Assembly: GCA_008692225.1 (NCBI GenBank)
Contig: VICG01000010.1
Span: forward strand, 1,302,001-1,366,000
DNA from: Monilinia fructicola
Taxonomy: Eukaryota; Ascomycota; Leotiomycetes; Helotiales; Sclerotiniaceae
Length of the DNA: 64,000 nucleotides
Direction: 5' to 3'
Every line of letters begins with the position of its first letter. Positions within the stretch are counted from its first letter, which is position 1. The notes beneath the pieces are model-generated. The model was not told the DNA's origin. It made no database searches and was given only the letters and a program-made list of their open reading frames with translations. Both the position numbers and the translations under genes were made by a program. Shown here one piece after another: positions 39,283 through 50,379 of the stretch.

Positions 39283-41582
39283 ATGTCTTCATCGCAACCT
39301 TTTGTGCCGTCCTCTCCTATCCAGGCCTCACCCTCGCGCCGCAGGAAGTCGCGGTTCACGTATCGACAGCTTGCGCAATTGGCTACCTCTGCTACTTCAT
39401 GTCCGCTACGGGTGATAAGTCACCTTGATCTCGATGCCTTCTATGCTCAAGTAGAACAAATAAGACTGGGGATCGATGAGAAACTTCCATTGGCAGTGCA
39501 GCAATGGTAAGAATTCTCATTTGTAATGCAATTTTGTTTGTCCTGGATATACTTTTAAGGGGCACACGATGAACAAGATGGATCACATCGCGAAACATGG
39601 GCCTCTGAAAAATTTACGTCAAAGAGTTTATTCGATTGCTAGATTTGAACTGGGGTATTTAATAGTGCCATCAGGTGGCTATGTTTGCATATATTTTGTG
39701 CTCGATATACCATTTGTTTCGTACACTGGGGAGCAGGGAGTTTAGGTTGGTGCAAATTTTGAAGATTGAAGCTAATATGTGAGTTACAAATAGGCAAGGC
39801 CTCATAGCTATCAATTATCCAGCCAGAGCTTTCGGTCTCAACCGCCACATAACCATCACGGAAGCCAAGAAGCTCTGCCCAGATCTCATTTGTCAACATG
39901 TTGCGACATGGCGCGAAGGTGATGAAAAGTGGGCCTACCATGACGATGCATTTAAGAATATTGCTACACATAAAGTTTCTTTGGACCCTTACAGACTTGA
40001 ATCGAGACGAATCCTGGCTTGTATAAAAGGCTGCCTGCCAAAAGACCTGCAGAGAGTGGAGAAAGCAAGTGTGGATGAGGTTTTCATGGATCTCTCTGCC
40101 CAAGTTCATGCGACCCTCTTGGAGAGGTATCCAGAGTTGAAGGGCCCCGCCCCTTACGACGATTTGACGGAACAATTACCTTTACCTCCCACAACCTTTC
40201 TTGACTGGAAAGCGGATGCACTGGTGGACCTCGATATGGATGAAAGGGAAACAGATGACCCTGATTGGGATGATATAGCAATGCTGATTGGTTCTGAGAT
40301 TGTACGCACAGTTCGGGCCTCAATACGTGAGAAACTCAAATATACATGCTCTGCGGGCATCGCCCAAAACAAAATGCTTTCTAAACTGGGCTCCGCACAT
40401 AAAAAACCTAATCAGCAGACCGTTATTCGAAACAGGGCTGTTCAGAAATTTCTATCAGGCTTCAAGTTTACTAAGATTAGGAATCTAGGGGGCAAGACAG
40501 GCGAGGAAATCGTCAAGCTCTTTGAAACAGATATGGTCAGTGACCTTTTGCTCGCTCCTGTAGAGCAATTGAAGCAGAAATTGGGAGAAGAAACTGGAAC
40601 GTGGGTCTATAACATCATTCGTGGGAATGATGTCAGTGATGTAAATTCACGAACTCAGATAAAATCCATGCTATCTGCAAAATCATTCCGGCCCAATATT
40701 AACACGCCAGAGCAAGCCAATAGATGGCTCCGCATTTTTGCGGCGGATATATACTCCCGTTTAATAGAGGAGGGGGTTCTAGAGAATAAAAGAAGACCCA
40801 AGACGATCAATCTCCATCACAGACATGGGGCTCAGGCCAAATCGCGACAAGCACCCATACCACAAGGGAAAAAGATGGACGAGACGTTACTTTTTGAGCT
40901 TGCCAAGACCCTCTTAAGTCAGATCATGCTTGATGGTCGAGTATGGCCTTGTTCTAATTTGAGTTTAAGCGTTGGGGGGTTTGAAGATGGCGTGACTGGT
41001 AATATGGGTATTGGGGCATTTTTGGTCAAAGGAGAGGAAGCCAGGACTCTGAATAACGCAGCTCCGCGAGACCCGATCACAGTTGAACCTGCTGAAAGAT
41101 TTGAAAAGAGACGTCGTGTAGGCGATGCGGGAATCCAGAAATTCTTCATCAAGGCAGATAGTATTGAAGAGCATGATGATGATTTTGGCGGTGAGCAAGG
41201 TTTACCCCGACCAGACATAGTCTTTGAAGAAAAGGGGCATCCGTCTCCCAATTTAGACACCAAGGCTGCATGTTTACCCCCGAGAGAATGAGGCGACCAG
41301 GGCGTCAGAAACATCAGCTGGTCCTCGGGCTTCAAACAACCACAAATCAAAGATTTCTTATGTAACCGTTGCAAGCAAGAGTTGGATTGTGCAGAGGAAA
41401 TGCAGAATCATCAAGATTGGCACTTTGCCAAAGATCTCCAGCATGAGGATCGTTTGAGGCGTATATCGCCCGCGCCTGCGCATTCTATCTCTGGCAATAA
41501 AAGGGGTGCATTATCAAAGAAACGAGGTAATGGCCGTGGTGGTCGACCGGAGAAGGGCCAAAGCAAGTTGACATTCGGATAA
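39283..41582 (+). CDS. rad30: DNA polymerase eta (Y family), translesion synthesis
   Basis: Bypasses UV cyclobutane dimers in the nucleus. Exon 1 is 39283-39506 and exon 2 starts at 39794 (intron 287 bp). The frame then runs to a TGA at 41289-41291, giving 573 residues. Visible motifs: SHLDLDAFYAQVEQ near residue 46 (metal-binding Asp49), YPARAFGLNRH, SVDEVFMDLS (Asp169-Glu170), GIAQNKMLSKLGSAHKKPNQQT, then the little-finger domain. GIQKFF near the end resembles a PCNA-binding PIP motif. In the same frame, directly beyond the TGA, 96 more codons encode a UBZ zinc finger (LCNRCKQELD ... NHQDWH, a C-C-H-H pattern) and end QSKLTFG, another possible PIP-like end. A candidate intron 41191-41292 (donor GTGAGC, weak acceptor GAG) removes the stop in frame, so I annotate to the stop at 41580-41582. 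If that intron is not used, the protein lacks its ubiquitin-binding finger. Confidence 0.9.
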
Positions 41583-42056
41583 TGGAAACAGATGAAACAT
41601 CTCTCACCGACGGCACTTTCATCCTATCCTGATGGTGCCATAATGGTACTTTTATCTTGCAGGCGGATTCAGCCGAGTTTTCACCACTCGTGCTGACGAG
41701 CCGAGCCTTTGTAGTCCCGAAAGGCGGCCATTTATTCGTGAACCATGCCCCGAGATACAGCGCAGCTGGAAAAATACGCACCGGGGATTGCACATCCTAG
41801 ATGCAGAGTGATGGTTGGAAGTACAAATACGATCTTTGGCGTCTGCAGAATCACCTTGTTGTACGGTCGAAGGTTCTAGTAATGCAACAATGATCATTAC
41901 TGCAATGATATTCTTTCCAGAAATCCAGGTGAAGCTGACCACCCGGCCATTGACCTTACGGATCCAGACTGCCAGATCTGCAAACACTCGTACTTGGATC
42001 TTCAGGACGGTCGGTCATGCGCAATATCGAAAGCATCAAGAACAATGGATAGTGTC
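41583..42056. other. Downstream region of polymerase eta
   Basis: No supported gene. A 111-codon minus frame at 41652-41987 and an 86-codon plus frame at 41815-42075 overlap. The minus frame could be a further exon of the signal-peptide frame at 42057-42239, via an intron with donor GTGAGA and an acceptor near 41977, but the reading frames do not join cleanly. Confidence 0.35.
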
Positions 42057-42239
42057 TCACCTTGGGGTGAAATAGAGATATGCCATTAGCCCTGCCAAAT
42101 TTGAGTATTTCGTCTCTGGTCCGCCAGACGTTCTGATTGACAAGGTACATACTGTGCCTGTACAGTGAGACTCAGAAAAAAAAAGACCCAGAGCCTTATG
42201 CACGCTGAGAAGAACTAGAAGGACGGAAAGATATTTCAT
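42057..42239 (-). CDS. Possible small secreted protein
   Basis: ATG at 42239 opens a 60-codon frame that begins with a textbook signal peptide: MKYLS, a Leu/Val-rich core, and an ALG cleavage-like site near residue 18. About 42 residues follow with two cysteines (HCTGTVC) and no known domain. A second frame over the same DNA (from 42150) also looks coding (WRTRDEILKFGRANG) and ends at a good GTGAGA donor, so the true gene may be longer and spliced. Small secreted cysteine-containing proteins are common in fungi, but one short frame is weak evidence. Confidence 0.25.
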   Translation of the reverse strand: MKYLSVLLVLLSVHKALGLFFSESHCTGTVCTLSIRTSGGPETKYSNLAGLMAYLYFTPR

Positions 42240-44783
42240 TATCGGTAGGTCTACAGTCTACAAAACACCAGCCGCATGAATTTGTTGTCAATGTGCCTTA
42301 AATTAATCCATGTGCAAACGTATTATAACAGCTCCTTAATGGATAGACGAAAATGGCTGTAAATGATTATGAACCTGTGAATGAGGTTTGTGTGGGTTAG
42401 GCAGCGTTTGGCAGCGTTAGGCCGGAATGCATGAATACCCAACCCGATTGATTTCGCGCCACCAAAAAAAAAACCACAGACCACCACCAAATCACCAAGA
42501 CGACAAACCTTGGCATCAAAACTGCAAGAATCGCTGGCTGCCCTTTGCTTTTTTGGATGCCTTCATGATCACTACTGATTCACCAGTTACTGTTCAGTGT
42601 TCTCTGCTTGAAGGTCGAGTTCTCGATTTGTTCTGTTGTGTAATTCGAGATTCGGAATTGGGGGCTGGATATGATATCTGCCATTGGTTCATATTGAGGC
42701 AACATTATAGATGGCGTCCATGATCCTGCGCACAACATGCGTGGGTAGCATAGTATAGGCACACATGGCATATTCATGTAAGGCAAGGCAAAGTAAGGTA
42801 AGATAAGGTAACTTGGGTAAGATCCAGGTCCAGGTGAAGAGAAAGGTCGGTAGGTGAAAGGCTATGTATGTATGTATGTACGTATGTATGATATGTATGA
42901 TGAAGATTTTGACAAGAAATCTGATTGCAATAAATGAATTGGTTGAAGGGAACCTCGGTGTCGCTCATTACAGGATGGATATTCTCCCTCGCGCGTCATC
43001 CTCGATCACTTTATACGCTCACTGTATCATTCATCAATTTCCCTACTTTTCCGCGGTAGTGTCAAAGAAAAAGAGTTCCACTTTCGATCGAAGCAAGGTC
43101 GGCGAGCTCTTATTCCCCAGAACCCAGGAATTTTCGTTGGGTCGTTTGGTCGTTTGGTCGTAGGACCGAAGGGTGATGAAACTGTACGGCGATAAGTAGA
43201 CCGCTTGAGAGATTCGAAATTGTGATGGGTTGATGGGTTGATGGGTTGATGCCACTTGATGGAATAATGAATTGATGATAGGGTGGGATATCAATGGTTT
43301 AAGAAGCTTTTTTTAAATAAGTATACCCAAAGATACCCTTAATATGAAGAAGGTTTTGATTTTGAGTTTTGTCTTTAATGAATGATGATGACTTGAAGTA
43401 CGAAGTACAAACCTACAAACCTCTCTCTTCATTACTGCCTGTCTTCTTCGTTGATGAACTTGGAAGTTGGAACTTGGAACTTCCGTATATGAATGAAGAT
43501 ATAAGAAGTTCTAGAATGACACGAAGATTTAATTTATAATTAACATAACATCCATCATATGCACCTTGCTCTCTAGTCACGGAGCATAATTACTATCTCC
43601 CTATCTAATCCGTATATCTACGCCGTATACGTTTGTTGTATCCATTCATCTCCATCCACTCATCCATCCATTCGTCCATTCATCCAGGACCGCCTGGTCT
43701 GTACCGTACCAAACCTCTTTGAGCCAGAACCTCCTCCAGGTGGTAACTTGTACGTTGTCACAAGTTCACAGCCAACTTGGAACCGTTTGTTTAACTGTTA
43801 TCACTGTTGCTGCTCCTCCTCCTCCTCCTCCTCCTCCTGCCCCTCTTTGAAAGCTTTCGCTATCGTGAACCTTACCTCCCTTATCGAAAACTCTTACGCC
43901 ACACTTTCCGACCCGACCCTTCTTTTCTTTCACCCGTTCACATATACCGGCACCGTTATCTCCTACGATCCTGACTAGAGTCACTAGACTGGCTGGACCG
44001 ACTGGACTGGCTGGACCGGCTGGACTGGCTGGCTTGTGAGTACCTCCTGGATACAGTATATACCGACTGTACCTCGGACAACCAACAAACACAGGCTCGC
44101 TCGCACTTCCCACATTGTTCGGTTGGCATTACTGGCACAGTGTACGGTGTACGTACACACACATTGTACAGTGTACACACGCTCGTTGCTTGCTTGTCAT
44201 TACAATCTAGAACTCGACGAGGCGCTACGATACGATACGATACGATACAATACGACACGTGACTACAAGCCAGAACAAGAGGCAGAAAAAGAACACAACG
44301 CAGAATAAGAAGTTGGGTTGTCTTGATTGCCATTATTATCGCGTTGAATATCATCATCTGGCCGTTTTCATAACATAACCTTACTTATTTTATTAGAGAG
44401 GGAACGTTCTCCTGTTCTTATTCTGCAAGGTTGTCCTCATTCTTGTTTTTGTTCTTGTTCTTGTTCTTACCTGGTCCTCTACATCTTGATCTTCATTGTC
44501 CTTGTTATTATCCACGCCGTTATCCTTCTCATCCTGCTCCTCCTCCTCCTCCTCCTCCTCCTCATCCTCAACCAAAGATCGCGATATAATCAATACATTA
44601 TTACAATATCGTCCGTCCATACATTACTTTCCCTTCTTTAACTATTTAGCCCACTATTGAAAAAAAGTCAATTAATTGAAGAGCCTTCAAATGCAATAAG
44701 CATAATCCTATTGTCACCTCTTTCACAAATCGTTCACAAATCCTTCATAAATCGATTATTATTATCCAATTTATCATTCAAGG

Positions 44784-44885
44784 TTATTTATTTATTTATT
44801 TATTTATTCATTTATTTATTCATCCATCCATCCATCCATCCATCCATCCATCTATTCATCCATTCATTCATTTATTTATTTATTA
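44784..44885. repeat. Compound TTTA / TCCA microsatellite
   Basis: TTTA repeats run into TTCA, then TCCA repeats, and back to TTTA. The same order of motifs recurs at 63029-63213 near the other end of the window. Confidence 0.9.
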
Positions 44886-45152
44886 TTATTTTTATTATTA
44901 TTTTGGGCGGGTTGGGTGTCACAAATCCAACGATTATTTAAAAGCGGCCAGTTCAAAATCAAGTTCCACCATACCCAAAGAGAATATTCAGCTACAAGGG
45001 GTAAAAAGGGCCACCCCCAGCCTTTCCATCCATCACTTTGCCACTTTTCTCCCACTCTTTTACTCACCGTCCGTCTCCTTCCAAATTCCAATTAATTAAT
45101 AAATCTTCTTGAGAAAGTCTTTCCAAACAAACACAAAACACTCATCAACAGG

Positions 45153-45262
45153 AGCAACAATAGCAACAACAACAACAACAACAACAATAATAACAACAAC
45201 AACTACTACTACTGCTGCTGCTGCTGCTGCTACTACTACTACCACTACCACAACTACTACAA
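45153..45262. repeat. CAA-CTA-CTG triplet array in the probable 5' leader
   Basis: A run of CAA triplets passes into CTA, then a pure CTG run (45212-45230), then CTA and CAC triplets, 560 bp upstream of the RfeG-like start codon. If transcribed it would be a structured or length-variable leader. Confidence 0.85.
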
Positions 45263-45821
45263 ACTCCTATCACTACATCTCATCGACACACACAACGAAG
45301 AGAAACACAGAAACTAGAGAAAAGAAAGAAACAAAACATCAAAAGAAACGCCAACTCAGAGGAAGAACATCCCGGTTCATGTTCATTTAAGAGGTTTAAT
45401 TTGTTGCTTGCCTCCCTTTTGAGTACGACTTCATATTACACAACATTAACCAGCTTCCGCATCTCTTGCGTTACCACACTCTTGCATTGGATAGGACATT
45501 TCCACTCACACCCTTTTCTCTTCCGCTTCTAGAGTTACTCAGGACCAACCGATTTTTTTTCTTACTGCCACAGGATTACTACTTCTCGAGGCTCCCATTC
45601 AACCCCCCCTCCCCCCGGACATTAAGAAAGTTTCCCACTTTCTCCTTAACAGGATTTCCATTCAGGACAATTTTCTGACTCCCCCAATTTGTCGCCGGTT
45701 ATTTTGTGTACTACCACATCTATTCCTTAGGCTGACTTGTTGTGTGTGATTTGCATTCTTCAATCCTCACCTTGGACCGTCTCTTTCTCTTTCTATCAAC
45801 CTTTTTTCCTGCACTTGCATC

Positions 45822-47110
45822 ATGTCGCGTCGTGACGATAGAGACAGAGCTTCGCGCTCACAACCACAAGCATCATACTCGTCTGCTGGAAGGACGGGGC
45901 AGTTTGTCATCGACGCTGAAGGTATCGACAGAGAAGTTATCACTGCTGATATCTGTCGTTATCTTGGTAACGACGCTCTCGTTAAACCGGGCGACGTCGA
46001 AGTAAGTCATTTCGAAAGCTGGCAAGCCTTCTGTCGATGGGAAACTAATGGCTCACCTCCAGGACCCCAGAACGAAACAACTTAAGCCTGTCTACGTGAT
46101 CACGGCTTACAGGAATCTCACAAATGTAATGTCGCGTTTCTGTCGTTGGAGTGATGTCGCTGATGAATTCTCGGGATAGGCAATGATACATGATTTAAAG
46201 CAGGCATCTGCCGACTGGCGAGCAGAGCGGCTCGCTAGATCTTCTGCACAATACCCTACAAATGGTATCTCATTAAGGGATTCGAACGAGATGGTTCGAA
46301 AATCTAACACCCCTATAGTAGTGGACTACAGAACTTCAAATGCACTCGATCAATCCATTGCTCGAATGGATGCAACACAGCAGCCTCGACCTGCTGCACA
46401 ACAAGGGATGTACAATTCACCATCGGCTGCTGTGCCTAGTTCCCAATCTTATCAACCAAGTGGCCAGGGTTACTCGGCGGGCTACAGTCAGCCCACAAGT
46501 TACCAGAATGATGGCTACACCCAGCCACCATCACAACAGTATGCTCCTTCTGCCCAAGGATATCCCACTCAGGACACCAGGAGTTATGTTCACGGATCCA
46601 ATTATGCTGTTGAACCCGCTGGCCGCGGCGGATCGGTTCCTCAGTCCGTTCCAAGGACGCAGGCAGTTCCATACCCGCCCACCACATCGTATCAAGCACC
46701 TGCACCACAGTACTACTCCCAGTCTGGCCCACCTGCATCCACTTCAGCATATGCCGCACATGCACCAACAGATCCCTACTATAGTCGTGGTGCGTACACC
46801 CAAGTGCACTCATTTTCTTAATTGTTTCTGTTCTCACAAACGAATGTAATCTAACAATCTAGCCGCTCCATCAGGCAATTATGAAACCACCCCGGAGATC
46901 TACGACACCAGAGCATACCCGGAGACATCAGATTACCAGATGCAAGATGCCGGATATACTGAACCCGGCTCATACCAGGAAACCGTTTCGTACTCTCAGC
47001 CAATGCCTTCTGGACGAAGTGGCACCGCCACTTCATCATCGTCTCAAAGGACGCGTGACCGGGACAGTAGGGATGACCGTGACAGACACCACCAACGCCG
47101 CAGGAATTAA
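45822..47110 (+). CDS. rfeG: RfeG-like conserved fungal regulator
   Basis: Four exons fit one frame and give 366 residues: 45822-46001, 46063-46125, 46180-46789, 46863-47110. Introns are 54-73 bp with GTAAGT, GTAATG and GTGCGT donors; the last has a CTAAC branch site. The conserved N-terminal domain (residues about 27-110) reads QFVIDAEGIDREVITADICRY, LGNDALVKPGDVE, VYVITAYRNLTN, MIHDLKQASADW. This is the pattern I associate with proteins annotated as transcription factor RfeG in Aspergillus; the name comes from memory of such annotations and the biochemical role is not established. Residues about 130-330 are low complexity, rich in Gln, Pro, Tyr and Ser, like a prion-like or activation segment. 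The C-terminus is basic (RTRDRDSRDDRDRHHQRRRN), suggesting nuclear localisation or nucleic-acid binding. The start is the first ATG in the domain frame. Confidence 0.85.
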
Positions 47111-48960
47111 TGTTCCCTTTGGAGCGTAGTTGACTTGTGCGATTCTGTTTTCCCGCCGGACTTTTCTACTGTTCTGGCGTTTTTTATTGCTTTATTCCCT
47201 GGATTCACTGGAACACTGGACCAACCAAAGGAAGCCTTGGAGCCCTCCTAAAAATGGATCCAGACTAGACAAAGGGTACTTTACAGCCTCATCGGAATCT
47301 TAATAAAAAATCCAAGACTGCAATGGCATTGCAACTTGAAAATCGAGGTATGGTCTTTATATTACCAGGATTTCCTATCATACCCCAACGCTAGACTACT
47401 ACCAACCGGACCGATGACGAGATGTATTATCGGAGAATTGCCGCGGATATTTTATCATGAACTTTGCACGTGCAGAGCATCTATACCAGGCTTTAATGAG
47501 CTTCGACAGACCAAATGAGGATAGTGGATGTGTTTTTTGCTTTCTTGCATTTTCATCTGTCAGTTGCATCAGTTTTTGCATACGCACAGGCCGTTGGGGC
47601 GCATAATGAGTTTATGTTTTCTTGAAAGTTTCTGGATTATCTTAGGATACCATCCCTCATACCTGCTGCCTGGACCTAATTTTCCGGAAGCCTCACCGGC
47701 TGGTTTCTTCCCCATACCACACTTTGTGATTTGGTTAGTATCTCAATACTCATTAGAGCATTCAGGTCCTGGGTTCAGGCAGCATGATAGAGGATTTTGT
47801 ATATACATCGACAGCAGCCATTCAAAGGATAATTCCAACATCTTCAAACCCATATCCACCTACTTCATTCTATGGATTCTTTTTGGTCAAGACCCGACCA
47901 TGGATTTTCATCACTGACTTGCAGACATTGCTTCACAGCACAGGTATAGTCAAACCATCCGGTTTTGGAACCTCTTCTTGGATTGGCCACCCTTTTCACA
48001 TGGACCTGGATTGTTACCCTTACGGACTACCATTTCCCGGATTTCGGAAGTTCCAGCCATTGGATCTGCTATTTTCAACAGACATCTCCTGCCTTGCATT
48101 CAGTCTATTTAGGTGTGTATCAAGGACCAATCGGCCTCGGTCAATCAATCGCCCTTGTCCATCCAAATGATTTCGCATTCCGGGAATATCTACTCTTTTC
48201 ATGGATTGCCCAAGGTCTTTATGTGTCGCTCTACCCATAGTCTCGAGGAGTTCGGAGCGAAGCTCAATTTAATCTCACAACCCCAAGCAACAATTTGAGA
48301 AATCCGGGAAGTTGATGTGATGCACGTGTGGCCGCTGCTTAGACTCGAATTCCGGACACCGGATTCATTCGCTCCTTCCATGCGAGCTTGAAAGAGGACG
48401 TCAATAACTCGGTTTGGCCATCTAAACCCCGCCCTGCGATTTCACACCTTGAATGATGCTGCGACTATGGATTGCGCCTCTATGCCGACAGTGTTGTCCG
48501 TTTTCTTGCATACGTTCAAGTCAGAGTATCCGGCCATCATTCGATATTTTCGGAAACATATCCATGTTGGGCATTCATCGACGTTGCAGTTTGCCAGCAG
48601 ACTTTAATGTATCCCTCTGAATCTGGATTGTCTAGCCATGGAACCATCTTGGCCGACCCTCTGGGAATATATGTTCGTTTCGCGCGTTCTGTCGTTGCCG
48701 CTGGGCACCAATTGGGTCTTCCATATCAGATTGCGAATCTTTTAAAATGGGCCTAGCCTCAGGAAAGGGTTGTCTTGAGTACTTTATATTGGCAATAGCC
48801 CTTTATTTTATTTCCTCTCAATATATCACACATACACATGTCTGCGAACTTGAGTTGTACAATTTGGGAATTGATTCTGGTTTGGAGAAGTTTTCACGGA
48901 GGTCATATCTGTTTTCGTATTTAGTTGTGAGCATAATGGGCATGGAGGTCTAGTTGATTG
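47111..48960. other. Non-coding or unresolved stretch rich in GGAT words
   Basis: No gene is supported. Frames 47528-47917, 47784-48170 and 47965-48240 (plus) are rich in Phe, Pro, Ser and Leu and overlap each other; 48020-48238 (minus) competes. The word GGAT occurs around 19 times by eye between 47.16 and 48.76 kb, clearly more often than chance. The region may be a long 3' UTR of the RfeG-like gene, a separate non-coding transcript or decayed repeat sequence. Confidence 0.4.
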
Positions 48961-49745
48961 GTTGGCTGGTGTGTGGTATGGTGTGTTCAATCGATACATA
49001 TAATTATTTCAATTTCTCGGTGAAATTGGCATAGGTGGCATAAATTCTAGATGCTGTTGCACATTCACCACTTTTTACTTCCTACTTACTACCTATCGCT
49101 TCCATACGTCTATACCTTTTCCGTTCGTTGCGGTGCGGCAAACAATTGTGGCTTGTATTACAATTAAACAATAGTCTACACTGCAGCTTCGTGCAATGAT
49201 CACAGGGCTGAAATGGGAGTTTGGGGGCTTGGATGATATCAGCTTTACTGATTCTACGTTATGATACGACTTGCCATATACGATATCAAATTCATGAGAT
49301 TGATGAGATTGATGAGATTAATGAGATTCTTGAGATTCTTGAGATTCATGAAATTCATGAGGTAGAAAGTTGGTCATCATTCTGCTGATTGTGTACTGTA
49401 CCTACCTACCTATTTCATACTGCGAGCGCTGGGGCTGTATGATTAAAAGAATCTAGCTACTTGGTTTTTGAGACATCTAACCAAAAGTCAATAGAGGTTG
49501 TAGCTTTTTCGTAACTATAAATCTTGATAACTGATCCATTAAGAAACGAGTAATAATTCATTTGTAGCCTTTTGAGATTTTGATATTATCTATGTTCAAC
49601 GTGGGATTATTATTATTATTAGAATGTTAGTTATCTATAGGATTTTAAGATTTTTGAAATTGTTTAGATTTTTTTAACGGGGGGGGGGTGAGAGGGATAG
49701 GAGTTATAGGGAATTTTAGGGGGTAGGTACCTAATTATTAGATGG
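48961..49745. other. Border of the AT-rich block with simple repeats
   Basis: No gene. A nine-base repeat of the type GAGATTGAT / GAGATTCTT occupies 49291-49362, and a ten-base G run lies near 49680. AT content rises steadily toward the transposon block. Confidence 0.6.
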
Positions 49746-49895
49746 TAGGTATTAGGTAAGTAGGAATGAATGAATGAATTTATATTATTATTTTATTTAT
49801 TATATTTATTATTACGATTATATCTTAAAGTGAATTAATAAAGATTAATTGATTAGAATAAAAAAGCTATAGAAAAGAACCTTTAAAAGATCTTT
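49746..49895 (+). repeat. Direct duplicate, copy 1
   Basis: About 150 bp beginning TAGGTATTAGGTAAGTAGG and ending just before inverted-repeat element A is repeated at 51222-51353, just before element C. The two copies are nearly identical over long stretches such as GATTATATCTTAAAGTG. A unit of flank plus element has therefore been duplicated locally. Confidence 0.8.
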
Positions 49896-49905
49896 TTTAA
49901 ATATA

Positions 49906-50377
49906 AGTCGTCTATTTTATTTTTTACTACTCTCTTTTCTTTATTTAACTAATGTTTTTATATTAAAAACGACTATTTTAACGTATTAATAATTTTATAA
50001 AAAATAAATATATATATTTTAAATTTTTATTAAAGCTTTTATATATAATTATTAATAAATTTTAAAAAATCTTAAATTTTAAGAATTTTTTTAATAAAGA
50101 GTAATAAAAAATTATTAAAAACTAAAATTTTCAATTTTAGATTTATATAGAATTCGTATATAAAATTAAAACTTTAAAACAAATATTTATATAATATAAA
50201 AATAAAAATAATTAAAAGTAATTTATAAATTCTTATAAAATCTATTAATTAATATATAATAAGTAAGCTATTAGAAATATATATAATAACTTATAATTAT
50301 TAAGTAAATTAATATTATAACTTTTTTATATAAAATTTTATTATTAAGATTTAAGAATCTATATTAAATATTTATTA
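49906..50377 (+). mobile_element. Inverted-repeat element A, left half only
   Basis: Starts TA/AGTCGTCTATTTT, a C-to-T mutated version of the AGTCGCCTACC terminus of element B, and follows the same sequence through the arm and spacer to a point where element B begins. The right half is missing. All sequence is AT-rich and without a coding frame. Confidence 0.75.
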
Positions 50378-50379
50378 TA

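Larger units (their letters stand above)
42240..45821. promoter_or_regulatory. Long repeat-rich upstream region of the RfeG-like gene
   Basis: About 3.6 kb with no gene. It is packed with short tandem repeats: GTAT (42863-42899), TGATGGGT (43223-43250), CCT (43811-43839), a CTGGACTGG 9-mer (43981-44035), TACGA (44226-44255), TTCTTG (44440-44470), CTC (44536-44568), TTTA then TCCA (44784-44885) and CAA-CTA-CTG triplets (45153-45262). The last 900 bases are pyrimidine- and CA-rich like a fungal promoter plus long 5' leader. Open frames here are repeat artefacts. The regulatory role is inferred from position. Confidence 0.5.

Noticed and set aside
41220..41300. 81-bp intron removing the polymerase eta TGA
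   Set aside because: In frame, but the donor GTCTTT is poor; the GTGAGC donor at 41191 is preferred.
43956..44357. 133-codon minus frame with Ser/Gln repeats
   Set aside because: Generated by the CTGGACTGG and TACGA tandem repeats in the upstream region of the RfeG-like gene.
44393..44620. Acidic poly-Glu frame on the minus strand
   Set aside because: Translation of CTC and TTCTTG repeats; no conserved domain.
44657..44941. 94-codon plus frame of repeated YLFI and HPSI units
   Set aside because: Translation of the TTTA/TCCA microsatellite. The frames at 62991-63332 and 62993-63271 are the same kind of artefact.
47784..48240. Overlapping 128- and 91-codon plus frames
   Set aside because: Different frames over the same DNA, Phe/Pro/Leu-rich, with no start context or domain; treated as unresolved non-coding sequence.
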